From a bacterium (GTDB taxonomy: Bacteria; Armatimonadota; Fimbriimonadia; Fimbriimonadales; Fimbriimonadaceae), in assembly GCA_027483535.1 (NCBI GenBank), contig JAIXUN010000002.1, positions 868,001 through 932,000 of the forward strand: a stretch of DNA of 64,000 nt, in the 5' to 3' direction. Below the pieces are notes generated by a model, which saw only the letters and a program-made list of their open reading frames with translations, had not been told where the DNA came from and did not search any database. Position numbers and translations under genes: made by a program. Of the stretch, positions 1 through 7,517 are shown piece after piece (positions within the stretch are counted from its first letter, which is position 1; every line of letters starts with the position of its first letter).

Positions 1-790
1 TGCCGATGGCGATATCAAAGTTGAAGTCTTCGTAGCTCGAGTAAGGGTTCGACTTTCGCAGGTCAAACGGAACGCCGCTCGCACGAGCGATCGGACCGGA
101 ACAGCCGAGTTCGAGCGCTTGTGTCGCCGTGAGAACTCCGACGTCGTAGGTCCGCTCTTTGAAGATCGGGTTCTCGCTGAGAAGTCCTTCCAAGACATCG
201 ACTTCGCCGGGGAAGCCCTTCAAGAAGGCGTCTAGCTTCTCCGCAAAGCCGTCTGGCATGTCTCCGCGGAGTCCGCCAGGGACGATCCAAGAAGGCATCA
301 TTCGAACGCCGCTGAACATCTCGAACATGTCGAGAATGAGTTCGCGTTGCTGCATGCAGTAGAAGAACGGCGTCATTGCGCCGAGATCCAAAGCGTGTGT
401 GCCCAGCCAAACAAGGTGAGAGGCGATGCGGCTCAGTTCGGCAAGGATGACCCGTAGGTACTGAGCTCGTCGGGGAATTTCACAACCGAGAAGCTTTTCG
501 ACTGCCAAGGCGTGGGCAAGGTTGTTCCCATTCGCATTGAGGTAGTCCATCCGGTCGGTCATGACCACACATTTGTGATACTGCTGGTACTCAGCCTCTT
601 TCTCCATGCCCGTGTGGAGATAGCCGATCACGCACTTGCACTGGATGATCGTTTCGCCCTCGAGTTCGCAGATGACTCGGAGCACGCCGTGAGTGGACGG
701 GTGCTGAGGGCCCATGTTGACGATCATCGTGTTCTCAGCGGTGCGCTGGAAGATCGTTTCCGTCGACGGCATGAACGTCGGCTGATTCAT
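1..790 (-). CDS. nuoD: NADH-quinone oxidoreductase subunit D (partial, 3' end outside window)
   Basis: This is the 49-kDa subunit of respiratory complex I, which helps form the quinone site at the membrane interface. Translating the minus strand from ATG at 788-790 gives an open frame of about 263 codons up to the window edge. It carries the NuoD hallmarks MGPQHPSTHGVLR near the N-terminus and GYLHTGMEK shortly after, then DYLNANGNN and SRIASHLVWLG. No stop is reached, so the C-terminal third or more lies outside. It is separated from nuoC and nuoA on the same strand by about 3 kb holding plus-strand prepilin genes, so it probably has its own promoter or depends on read-through. Identification is secure; the start is the first ATG before the conserved block. 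Confidence 0.95.
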   Translation of the reverse strand, partial: MNQPTFMPSTETIFQRTAENTMIVNMGPQHPSTHGVLRVICELEGETIIQCKCVIGYLHTGMEKEAEYQQYHKCVVMTDRMDYLNANGNNLAHALAVEKLLGCEIPRRAQYLRVILAELSRIASHLVWLGTHALDLGAMTPFFYCMQQRELILDMFEMFSGVRMMPSWIVPGGLRGDMPDGFAEKLDAFLKGFPGEVDVLEGLLSENPIFKERTYDVGVLTATQALELGCSGPIARASGVPFDLRKSNPYSSYEDFNFDIAIG

Positions 791-939
791 TGTCTTTAAG
801 ATACCGGGCGCGGAAGGAAGATGTTTCGCTGCACCCCGACCTCAGTTCATGAAGTTCGGATTTTCAACGATTCAGGCAAACGAACGGTCCCACATTCCCG
901 CCTTGGGCATAAACCTGTTCATTCACTAAAAAAAGTGTT

Positions 940-967
940 TTGCGTTTGGCGAAATCTGCTCTATAAT
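940..967 (+). promoter_or_regulatory. Promoter of prepilin cassette 1
   Basis: A -35-like TTGCGT (940-945) and a perfect TATAAT (962-967) are 16 bp apart, upstream of the prepilin start at 1009. The predicted transcription start near 974 coincides with the first base of a hairpin. Confidence 0.6.
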
Positions 968-973
968 CGTTTT

Positions 974-999
974 TGTCCCGAACGGTTGGTTCTGGGACA
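974..999 (+). promoter_or_regulatory. 5'-terminal stem-loop in prepilin 1 leader
   Basis: TGTCCCGAAC (974-983) pairs with GTTC (989-992) and, after one bulged T, GGGACA (994-999), with a five-base loop. It would form at the very 5' end of the predicted mRNA, 9 nt before the start codon. This is the usual place for a stabilising hairpin; that role is inference. Confidence 0.5.
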
Positions 1000-1008
1000 G
1001 TTGATATT

Positions 1009-1974
1009 ATGCGATCACGTGCATTCACTCTCATCGAGTTGCTAGTGGTTATCGCAATCATCGCGATCCTTGCGGCGATCCTGTTCCCAGTGTTCGCCCA
1101 AGCCAAGATGGCTGCTAAGAAAACCGCTGCACTCTCTAACGTCAAGCAACTTGGTACGGCAGTTGCAATCTACACGGCTGACGTGGACGATACAATGCCG
1201 CTTGCCATGTCCTTCAACAGCGTTGCCGGTACCTGGCGAAACGGCTTCTATTCCGCCGTTCCTGAGGGTTCCACCACGTCTGCTAACCGACACCTGGATC
1301 CTCGACGAACCGAAGAGGCTTCGTTCATCTTCAATGCTATTCGCCCGTACACCAAGAACATTCAAATGTACGAAGCAACGGGTGTGAACACGGTTAACCC
1401 CGGATTCACGGCGTTCAACGGAGCTCAACAAGCAAACGTTGGCTTCAGCATGAACGGCATTCTGCACGGGTACAACGCAACCGCAATTGCCCAGCCTTCC
1501 CGAATTCCTCTGTTCTGGCAGCCTTGGCGCCAAAACTACACGGGTGGTATGTTCACCTCCCCGAACCTGGACTGTGGCGCTGGCGTCAACTGCCGATTCA
1601 ACCCGGGCGGATATCCTGGACAAAACACCGGATCTGGCTACGGCTACACCCCGTGGGTGCCTGCTCTCGATCCTCGTATCGTGAACCTTGCTGCTTACGG
1701 AACCACCTCGTTGGTCGTCCACACCGACTCGTCGGCTAAGCCGTACAACTTCGGCGGACTTCCTCGATGGCCGCAACATGCTGTCCTGAACGTCAACACC
1801 AACCCTGTTTCGTCTGCCGATCCTAATGGCGACCAATGGGCATGGTATTGGATGACGGACTGCGTTGCTCCTGGAACCCCTAAGGGTGGCGGAGTTCCGT
1901 ACTACCCGGGCTTCTTCCGACCTGACTCCGAGTTCAACTACACTACTGCTCAGTGTGACCATGGCTCCGGCTAG
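1009..1974 (+). CDS. Type IV-like prepilin / pseudopilin with N-terminal methylation motif
   Basis: A 321-residue protein with a very short basic leader (MRSRA) followed by [16 protein letters not shown], the class III prepilin signal that forms the hydrophobic pilin spine. The residue before the cleavage site is Ala rather than the usual Gly. The helix runs into [20 protein letters not shown] and then a globular secreted domain rich in Tyr, Trp, Gly and Asn, with four Cys. It starts like the prepilin at 2340 (both have [14 protein letters not shown]), but the C-terminal domains differ. The start is ATG 1009 because an upstream in-frame codon would add residues before the leader. The next gene overlaps the stop by 14 nt, suggesting translational coupling. 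It is probably an assembled surface pseudopilin; the ligand is unknown. Confidence 0.85.
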   Translation: MRSRAFTLIELLVVIAIIAILAAILFPVFAQAKMAAKKTAALSNVKQLGTAVAIYTADVDDTMPLAMSFNSVAGTWRNGFYSAVPEGSTTSANRHLDPRRTEEASFIFNAIRPYTKNIQMYEATGVNTVNPGFTAFNGAQQANVGFSMNGILHGYNATAIAQPSRIPLFWQPWRQNYTGGMFTSPNLDCGAGVNCRFNPGGYPGQNTGSGYGYTPWVPALDPRIVNLAAYGTTSLVVHTDSSAKPYNFGGLPRWPQHAVLNVNTNPVSSADPNGDQWAWYWMTDCVAPGTPKGGGVPYYPGFFRPDSEFNYTTAQCDHGSG

Positions 1975-2149
1975 TCGATTGATTCTTGCTGCGCTCGTCT
2001 TGGGCGCAGCCCTCGTAGGCTGTTCGGGTGGTGGCGGTGACGCTGCTGCTCAGCCTGTGGGAGAAACCATCAACGCTCCTTCCGCTAAGGAAAAGGACAA
2101 GATGGGAGAGCAAGGCCGACAAGGTCAAGTCCCGTCAGTTGATCGCTAA
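1961..2149 (+). CDS. Small lipoprotein paired with prepilin 1
   Basis: A 62-residue lipoprotein. The signal helix [14 protein letters not shown] leads to a lipobox Cys followed at once by SGGGGD, then a short Ala/Pro/Lys-rich polar tail. ATG 1961 is chosen because it starts exactly at the signal sequence and overlaps the prepilin stop. No enzyme domain fits in the remaining 40 or so residues, so it is likely a structural or assembly accessory of the prepilin encoded upstream. The gene at 3175 has the same size, position and CSGGGGD start, so the pair looks like a duplicated unit. Function unknown. Confidence 0.75.
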   Translation: MAPASRLILAALVLGAALVGCSGGGGDAAAQPVGETINAPSAKEKDKMGEQGRQGQVPSVDR

Positions 2150-2167
2150 GATCATCTGAACGAACTT

Positions 2168-2218
2168 AAAAAGGATCGAACTTCCGCTTTTGTGGAAAGT
2201 TCGGTCCTTTTTTTGTTT
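2168..2218 (+). terminator. Rho-independent terminator of prepilin cassette 1
   Basis: The arms at about 2170-2185 and 2194-2210 form a long near-perfect stem (AAGGAtCGAACTTcC type) followed by a run of T. It lies 20 bp after the lipoprotein stop, which closes the first cassette as one transcription unit. Confidence 0.85.
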
Positions 2219-2242
2219 TTTGCGAATTTGCGGAAAATCTTC

Positions 2243-2271
2243 TTGTCAATAGCGAGATTCTGTTGTAGGAT
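2243..2271 (+). promoter_or_regulatory. Promoter of prepilin cassette 2
   Basis: TTGTCA (2243-2248) and TAGGAT (2266-2271) are separated by 17 bp. The predicted start is near 2278, just before a perfect hairpin. The leader is about 60 nt and contains a GGAG ribosome site at 2328-2331. Confidence 0.6.
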
Positions 2272-2280
2272 GTTGCTCAA

Positions 2281-2298
2281 GTTGCAGGTTACTGCAAC
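2281..2298 (+). promoter_or_regulatory. 5'-terminal stem-loop in prepilin 2 leader
   Basis: GTTGCAG (2281-2287) pairs perfectly with CTGCAAC (2292-2298) around a GTTA loop. As in the first cassette it lies directly after the predicted transcription start. Confidence 0.5.
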
Positions 2299-2339
2299 TC
2301 TCTGAATTCATTGCTGACCTAGTCGGCGGAGTAATCATC

Positions 2340-3170
2340 ATGAAGAAAGCATTCACGCTCATCGAACTGCTGGTCGTAATCGCGATCATCGCAATTCTCG
2401 CAGCCATTCTCTTCCCAGTCTTTGCTCAGGCCAAGGCCGCCGCAAAGAAGACGGCAGCCCTTTCCAACGTTAAGCAGCTTGGCACGTCCTACGCCATCTA
2501 CATGGCAGACGTGGACGATCGCATGACTCCTTACATGTGGCAAAACCGAGGTGGTGGAGTCTTCATCACTACGATGGAAGTCCTCTTCCCGTACGTCAAG
2601 AACCGAGACATCTTCTTGAACCAAGCATCTTCGCGATCGCAAGGCGACTTCGGCATCAACTGCGCAACCACGGCTAACCCCGTCGTTATGGCTCACTGGA
2701 TCATCCCGCAGTGGATTCGCTGGGACTACTACAACTGGTTTGGAACGACCATGTTCGCAGGTTTCTCCAACCAAGCCAACCCGCTTACGGCTGGCGCAGG
2801 CGGTCCTTGCGACCCGGCAGCTCTTTCGTCGCGACCTTGGGCAACGTGTACGGAAATCCAGAACGCAGAGAACCCTTCGAGCACCGCTCTTTGGATCCCT
2901 GGCTTCTTCGTGACGTATAACCGACCGCTTCCGGCACCAGAGGGTAACACCCAGTTCGGTTCCGCTTGCACGATCGGCTTCGCACCGGACAGCTTTGTTC
3001 AATCTGCTGCTCGACGAAACGTTCACACGTTCACCGACGGTCAAAACTACGGCATGGGCGACTCCTCGGCGAAGTACTTCCCGACGATTCGCATGAACCG
3101 AGACAGCAGCCGCGGATTCCAGTACGGTGGAGCTGCGTATCCGTCCAGCCCGTTCATGCAGGTTCGCTAA
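2340..3170 (+). CDS. Type IV-like prepilin / pseudopilin, second copy
   Basis: A 276-residue prepilin starting [16 protein letters not shown], with the same helix and the same [14 protein letters not shown] continuation as the protein at 1009. The mature domain differs: Trp-rich in the middle, five Cys, and a C-terminal GMGDSSAKYFPTIRMNRD stretch of the kind seen in DUF1559-like prepilins. GGAG lies 8 nt before the ATG. The cassette has its own promoter upstream and a terminator after the companion lipoprotein. It probably joins an extracellular pseudopilus or is anchored by its helix; no pilus assembly ATPase or platform gene is nearby, so assembly genes must be elsewhere. Family call is firm, function inferred. 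Confidence 0.87.
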   Translation: MKKAFTLIELLVVIAIIAILAAILFPVFAQAKAAAKKTAALSNVKQLGTSYAIYMADVDDRMTPYMWQNRGGGVFITTMEVLFPYVKNRDIFLNQASSRSQGDFGINCATTANPVVMAHWIIPQWIRWDYYNWFGTTMFAGFSNQANPLTAGAGGPCDPAALSSRPWATCTEIQNAENPSSTALWIPGFFVTYNRPLPAPEGNTQFGSACTIGFAPDSFVQSAARRNVHTFTDGQNYGMGDSSAKYFPTIRMNRDSSRGFQYGGAAYPSSPFMQVR

Positions 3171-3174
3171 TCAC

Positions 3175-3390
3175 ATGAAAATGGCTAAGTGGTATTCGCT
3201 GTTAATCGTTGTGTTTTCGCTCGCCCTTGCCGGTTGCTCCGGTGGCGGTGGCGATGAAGCAAGTGCGGTAGTCCCGCCTTCCAAGCCTGTTCCGCAGGGT
3301 GAAGGCGCTCTGAAACCTGCAGACGCAGGTGGAGGAAGTGCTGCTGCCGGCGGTGCAAGTAGCCAAGGCGGAATGCTTCCTCCTCCCTAG
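3175..3390 (+). CDS. Small lipoprotein paired with prepilin 2
   Basis: A 71-residue lipoprotein starting 4 nt after the prepilin stop. It has MKMAKW, a hydrophobic helix ending SLALAG, the lipobox Cys, then SGGGGDE and a Pro/Gly/Ala-rich low-complexity tail ending GMLPPP. Like the gene at 1961 it is too short for a catalytic fold. The shared CSGGGGD start and the same place after a prepilin imply a common job, perhaps anchoring or presenting the pilin. Function unknown. Confidence 0.75.
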   Translation: MKMAKWYSLLIVVFSLALAGCSGGGGDEASAVVPPSKPVPQGEGALKPADAGGGSAAAGGASSQGGMLPPP

Positions 3391-3414
3391 GAGAAGAAGG
3401 CAATAGCCACGCGA

Positions 3415-3449
3415 GGGGCGAGTTCCGAAGGGGACTCGCCCCTTTTTTT
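3415..3449 (+). terminator. Rho-independent terminator of prepilin cassette 2
   Basis: GGGGCGAG (3415-3422) pairs with CTCGCCCC (3435-3442), with further pairing inside, followed by seven T. It lies 25 bp after the lipoprotein stop. Confidence 0.9.
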
Positions 3450-3479
3450 GAGACTCACCGATGGATCGTCAGTCCTCTA

Positions 3480-3820
3480 CTCGTGGCTGGTGAACCTGCA
3501 GACTCAGCCGGTCACAACGTTAAATTCTTATCCGACTCCGGGACACAGGAACGTTCTCATGTTTGCGGGTCGATGTGGTGGTGGAGATGGGTTCCTAACG
3601 CAGTACGCTTCATTGGGGGCGTTAGAACCAGGGCGAAACCCGTTAACTCGCTGCAAACGGCCCTGGGGAGCCATCTGTCGTGGCCTAATAGACATTCTTA
3701 GGGTCATGAACAGCCCGGCTTGTTTCTCGCCAACAAAGTTTCCCTGTTGAACCGCCGTCCGGGCATCGTCACCGAGTATCACCAGCGACAAGGACGCCGC
3801 TGTTCAGGGCAAAAGCCAAG
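3480..3820. other. Gene-free stretch with several strong stem-loops; candidate structured RNA
   Basis: Between the terminator at 3449 and the end of nuoC there is no convincing gene, but the DNA folds well. GGTTCCTAACGC (3590-3601) pairs with GCGTTAGAACC (3619-3629) with one bulge. CCAGGGC (3628-3634) pairs with GCCCTGG (3660-3666). GCCCGG near 3714 pairs with CCGGGC near 3760. GGCTG near 3485 pairs with CAGCC near 3505. The strand is not decided by the sequence. I looked for tmRNA, RNase P and 6S hallmarks and found none. It may be an undescribed RNA, a relic, or chance structure in GC-rich DNA. Confidence 0.35.
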
Positions 3821-3829
3821 TGAAAGAAG

Positions 3830-4459
3830 TTAGCGACCTGAAACTTCGCCCGTGCCGGTTTTGCCTTCGAAGCTCTCACCAGCGTGGGGGACCATTTTGT
3901 CCTCGACCGCCGGACCGCGAGTGCCGCCATCGAAGAGGACATCCTCTCCTCCGAGCGGATACTCCTTACGGAGCGGGAAGCCCACCCAATCATCGGGAAG
4001 GAGGAATCGAGCACCGGGGATCGGCTCGTTGCCCTCAAAGACAACGCCGTACAAATCTTGAATTTCGCGCTCGGGATACTCAGCGCCCGCAAAGACGTGC
4101 TTCGCAGTCGGAATGGTTTCGCCGTCGTTGACGGACGTCTTCACAAAAAGTCGCGCTGCGTACTGAAGGCTCATGAGGTTGTAGACAACTTCAAATCGGC
4201 CCGTCAGATCGCGCTCGTGGGTCCACGTACTGTAATCGACACCCACGCACTCGCAGAAGTAGTTGTATTGAAGGTCGGGATCGTTCTTCAGAGCGGTCAG
4301 TGCATCGACAACGGCGGTTCGATCCACGAACACGTAGGTCTCGCCCCGAAACGTCTTAGTCCCCAGAAACTTCTCGCCGAGCGACTCTCGCAAGCGAACG
4401 ACTTCGGCCCGCTCTTCGCCGATCATCGGACCGGTTTCGCCAACTTCAACGATAGACAT
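3830..4459 (-). CDS. nuoC: NADH-quinone oxidoreductase subunit C
   Basis: A 209-residue 30-kDa subunit of the complex I peripheral arm. Recognisable blocks are the acidic N-terminal half with CVGVDYS and FEVVYNL, then the family signature EYPEREIQDLYGVVFEGN and the closing DDWVGFPLRKEYPL. Its ATG at 4457-4459 directly abuts the nuoA stop (4460-4462), so the two are cotranscribed. The usual nuoB between A and C is absent, and nuoC is not fused to nuoD, which lies 3 kb away on the same strand. The length is normal for a stand-alone NuoC; the last 20 residues are a polar tail. Confidence 0.95.
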   Translation of the reverse strand: MSIVEVGETGPMIGEERAEVVRLRESLGEKFLGTKTFRGETYVFVDRTAVVDALTALKNDPDLQYNYFCECVGVDYSTWTHERDLTGRFEVVYNLMSLQYAARLFVKTSVNDGETIPTAKHVFAGAEYPEREIQDLYGVVFEGNEPIPGARFLLPDDWVGFPLRKEYPLGGEDVLFDGGTRGPAVEDKMVPHAGESFEGKTGTGEVSGR

Positions 4460-4912
4460 TTAAGCCACTCCTCCGAGAACAGGTTGACCAACCGCAGGTT
4501 CCTCGTCATCCACATCGCCGAGCTTTTCTTTCGCAAGGGCGGTGGTCTCGTCCCAATCAATGGCGCCGACCTTCACCGCATAGATGTAGCCGAGGATCCA
4601 CGTGGACATGTAAGTCATGAACTCGATGAACGTGAACTGCATGAAATCAACGGGCGCAGCTTTGTACACGGTCATCCAAGCCCACAAGAAGACGACTTCG
4701 ATATCGAACAGGATGAAGATGATCGCAACCAGATAGAACTTAATCGGGAAGCGCTCTTTGGCGTCTCCAACCGGAGCAACGCCACACTCATAGGGAGCTT
4801 GCTTGTAAGGGGTGATTCTTTTTGGGCCAAGCACATACGCCAAGGCGGCCAAAAGTCCGGAGATCAGACCTGCAACGGCCGTGATCGCAACGATTCCCAG
4901 ATACTGTCCCAT
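4460..4912 (-). CDS. nuoA: NADH-quinone oxidoreductase subunit A
   Basis: A 150-residue membrane subunit of complex I with three hydrophobic segments: residues 8-30, about 60-80 and about 90-115. Family signatures are YECGVAPVGDAKERFPIKFY and FDIEVVFLWAW, with the conserved acidic residues in the second helix. The C-terminus carries an extra acidic tail of about 30 residues. AAGGAAG lies 5 nt before the ATG. It starts the nuoA-nuoC unit and is divergent from trpD, with 143 bp between the two starts. NuoB, which normally follows, is missing here. Confidence 0.95.
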   Translation of the reverse strand: MGQYLGIVAITAVAGLISGLLAALAYVLGPKRITPYKQAPYECGVAPVGDAKERFPIKFYLVAIIFILFDIEVVFLWAWMTVYKAAPVDFMQFTFIEFMTYMSTWILGYIYAVKVGAIDWDETTALAKEKLGDVDDEEPAVGQPVLGGVA

Positions 4913-5042
4913 GAGACTTCCTTAGTCTACCGACTCTCTTCCTCGATCCTCACCCTTTCTGTTCCGATGCTTGCGAGGCGCTTGCTGCTAATCGTGAACG
5001 AACGGTTGCCATCCAACCCCTGAAAGCGCGTGCGAGTCTTAG

Positions 5043-5048
5043 TAAACT
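5043..5048 (+). promoter_or_regulatory. TANNNT box 7 nt before trpD start
   Basis: TAAACT ends 7 nt before the trpD ATG, and there is no Shine-Dalgarno sequence. This is the spacing expected if transcription starts at or next to the start codon (leaderless mRNA). Confidence 0.45.
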
Positions 5049-5055
5049 GATTCCA

Positions 5056-6084
5056 ATGTCGTTCCCGAGCCTGATCGAACCCTTTCGATCGCCCGAAGGT
5101 CGTATCTCTCCCGACCAGGCGGAGGCCTTGTTGCGCTTTGTGATCGACGAGGGCACTCCTGCGCAGGTGGGCGCGATGCTCGGTGTGCTCGATCGGCGTT
5201 CGGTCGACGAACAAACTCTCCTTGGTTTTGCCAAGTTTCTCCGCACGCGTGCCACCCGCATCGAGGGCGCTCATGAGGGCGCAATCGATACTTGCGGGAC
5301 GGGCGGCGGCGCAGCCACGTTCAATATCAGCACCGCGGTGGGCTTGGCTCTTGCGGCCATGGGGGTTCCGGTTGCCAAGCACGGGAATCGAGCCGTGACA
5401 TCCAAGTGCGGCAGTGCCGACGTTCTGGAGTCGCTCGGAATTCCCCTGCATCAGTCGGTTGAGACCGCCCACTCGGCCCTAGACCGTCACAGATTCGCTT
5501 TTCTGATGGCACCTGCCTTCCACCCGGCCATGGCAAAGGTCGGCCCGGTGCGACGAGAACTCGGTTTCCGAACCGTTTTCAATCTTCTGGGTCCGCTCCT
5601 TAACCCGGCGGGCGTGAAGAGACAGTTGATCGGTCTCTACGATCCGCGCCATCTTTCCCCGGTTGCAATCGCATTGGCGGGGCTAGGAGTCGAGCGGGCG
5701 GTTGTTGCGAATGGTTCACTTGCCAATGGCGATGTTCTCGACGAGGTGTCGCCGTGCGGCGAGACTCTTTTACACATCGTTCATCGTGACGAGCGGATAG
5801 AAACTCAGAAGGTATCGCCCGAAGACTTCGGAATCTCCGCACTGGCCTTCGAATCCATCGCGGCAGGAGAGGAAGCGGCGGACAATGCGCAGATGATTCG
5901 GTTGGCCCTTACCGACGTAGAGTCGCCATACTCTCAGGCGATTCTTCCATCTGTTTCCGTGGCTTGGTTTGTTGCCGGAAAGTCCGACTCTTTGTTCGAG
6001 GGCGCCGCAATTGTTCGAGAGTCCATCCAGAGCGGGTTTGTTGGCACCTGGTTGGAAAAACTTATTGCCGAGTCCGCAGCCTAA
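5056..6084 (+). CDS. trpD: Anthranilate phosphoribosyltransferase
   Basis: Transfers the phosphoribosyl group of PRPP to anthranilate, the second step of tryptophan synthesis from chorismate. The 342-residue length is typical. Signatures are DTCGTGGGAATFNIST (PRPP loop, about residues 78-93), KHGNRAVTSKCGSADVLE, PAFHPAMAKVGPVRRELGFRT and FNLLGPLLNPA. No ribosome site precedes the ATG, but a TAAACT box lies 7 nt upstream, suggesting a leaderless transcript. It is followed by trpC and trpF on the same strand, so three consecutive pathway steps are coded together; trpE, trpG, trpB and trpA are not in the window. Confidence 0.96.
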   Translation: MSFPSLIEPFRSPEGRISPDQAEALLRFVIDEGTPAQVGAMLGVLDRRSVDEQTLLGFAKFLRTRATRIEGAHEGAIDTCGTGGGAATFNISTAVGLALAAMGVPVAKHGNRAVTSKCGSADVLESLGIPLHQSVETAHSALDRHRFAFLMAPAFHPAMAKVGPVRRELGFRTVFNLLGPLLNPAGVKRQLIGLYDPRHLSPVAIALAGLGVERAVVANGSLANGDVLDEVSPCGETLLHIVHRDERIETQKVSPEDFGISALAFESIAAGEEAADNAQMIRLALTDVESPYSQAILPSVSVAWFVAGKSDSLFEGAAIVRESIQSGFVGTWLEKLIAESAA

Positions 6085-6126
6085 CGGGGATCCAGATTGG
6101 GAGCGTAGAGAAGGGAAGTTCAAGCG

Positions 6127-6924
6127 ATGTCGATCTTAACGGAAATTTTTGCTCATAAGGCGAACGAGGTGGCATTCGCCAAGAGCCTTGTCGCGCCCGA
6201 AGAACTTCTTGCCAGAAGCGCGGATGCTCCTCCGAGAAGGGGGTTCCTTCGAGCGCTCAAAGCAGCCGAAAAGCCGGGATTGATCGCCGAAGTGAAGAAG
6301 GCGTCGCCGAGCGCGGGTGTCATTCGAGAGAACTTCGACCCGGTGGACTTGGCGGTGACCTACGAACAAGCGGGGGCAACCTGTTTGTCGGTATTGACCG
6401 ACATCAAGTATTTCCAGGGCTCGCCGGACTATCTGATGCGCATTCGTGAGCAGGTAGAGCTACCGCTGCTGCGGAAGGACTTCATTGCCGATCCGTATCA
6501 AATCGCCGAGGCGGTGCTATGGGGAGCCGACGCGATTCTTTTGATCGTCGCCGGGCTGGAGAAGTCGCAACTGTTCGACCTTCACGCTCTAGCGCAAGTG
6601 AGCGGCTTAGATGTCCTGGTGGAAGTTCACGACGAGGCGGAGTGCGAAGTTGCCAATGAACTGAAGGCTCCGTTGGTCGGGATCAATAATCGTGACCTGC
6701 GCACGTTCAAAACCGATCTATCCACCACGGCTCGCCTGCTTCCATTGTTAACCGAGGCCGAGCTGAGAGTCAGTGAGAGCGCACTGTACTCCTATAAAGA
6801 TGTGCAGCTTGTTCACACCTATGGCGCGGATGCGGTGCTAATCGGAACTGCCTTCACGCAATCAGAAGACGTGGGCTCGGCGGTGCGGACCATCATGGGT
6901 CGCCAAGAGGAGGGTTCACGATGA
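6127..6924 (+). CDS. trpC: Indole-3-glycerol phosphate synthase
   Basis: Closes the indole ring of carboxyphenylaminodeoxyribulose phosphate, the fourth step of tryptophan synthesis. A 265-residue TIM barrel with the family landmarks LIAEVKKASPSAG (catalytic Lys on strand 1), LSVLTDIKYFQGS, PLLRKDFIADPYQI, LVEVHDEAECE, VGINNRDLRTF and the phosphate-binding end GADAVLIGTAF. AAGGGAAG upstream is a good ribosome site. It ends in a 4-nt ATGA overlap with trpF, so translation is coupled. Confidence 0.96.
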   Translation: MSILTEIFAHKANEVAFAKSLVAPEELLARSADAPPRRGFLRALKAAEKPGLIAEVKKASPSAGVIRENFDPVDLAVTYEQAGATCLSVLTDIKYFQGSPDYLMRIREQVELPLLRKDFIADPYQIAEAVLWGADAILLIVAGLEKSQLFDLHALAQVSGLDVLVEVHDEAECEVANELKAPLVGINNRDLRTFKTDLSTTARLLPLLTEAELRVSESALYSYKDVQLVHTYGADAVLIGTAFTQSEDVGSAVRTIMGRQEEGSR

Positions 6925-7517
6925 CGAGAGTGAAACTGTGCGGACTGATGCGACAGCACGATGCCGAACTCGCCGCCGACCTAGGGGCAGACGCGCTTGG
7001 TTTTGTCCTGGAACGAACGAGCCCCCGATTCATCGGTGACGACATTGAGAAATGGATGAATCGCCTCCCTCCGTTCCCGGTGCGAATAGCAGTTTTTGGA
7101 ACGGTTGATCGTCCCGTTCATAGGGGAGTCTTCGACATGGTTCAGGGAGTGATCTGGAACGAGTATCCCGAGCCACCCACGAAACGGATTCACGTGATTC
7201 GTTTGCGACAAGGTCAGAGCGCTCAGGATTTGGTTCAGCAAACGGTGAACGCCTCTGCGATCCTGCTAGACGCCTATCGAGAAGAAGGATTTGGCGGAAC
7301 CGGGCACAAGGTGGATTGGGGATTGGCGGCCGAGATTGTCCAACGATCGGATCGCCCCGTGATCCTTGCCGGAGGCCTGACTCCGGATAACGTCGGTGAG
7401 GCCATTCAGCGGGTTCGACCCTATGGCGTGGATGTCAGTAGCGGAATCGAAGATTCGCCCGGCGTAAAGAACCCGTCTAAGATGCGGGACTTCGTTCAGG
7501 CGGCGCGTCAAGCCTGA
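6921..7517 (+). CDS. trpF: Phosphoribosylanthranilate isomerase
   Basis: Converts phosphoribosylanthranilate to the enol-ribulose compound used by TrpC. A 198-residue TIM barrel with VKLCGL at the N-terminus (catalytic Cys7), LLDAYREEGFGGTGHKVDW in the middle (general acid Asp, phosphate-loop glycines), LAGGLTPDN and GVDVSSGIED near the C-terminus. The start overlaps the trpC stop by 4 nt. Length and motifs are canonical. It ends the visible trp cluster; 460 bp without a gene follow. Confidence 0.95.
   Translation: MTRVKLCGLMRQHDAELAADLGADALGFVLERTSPRFIGDDIEKWMNRLPPFPVRIAVFGTVDRPVHRGVFDMVQGVIWNEYPEPPTKRIHVIRLRQGQSAQDLVQQTVNASAILLDAYREEGFGGTGHKVDWGLAAEIVQRSDRPVILAGGLTPDNVGEAIQRVRPYGVDVSSGIEDSPGVKNPSKMRDFVQAARQA

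Noticed and set aside
3480-3820. tmRNA or RNase P RNA
   Set aside because: There is no tag-peptide frame, no T-arm with CCA end and no GAAAGTCC or other RNase P core motif on either strand.
3884-5023. 379-codon plus-strand frame over nuoC-nuoA
   Set aside because: Antisense to two certain complex I genes; no family features.
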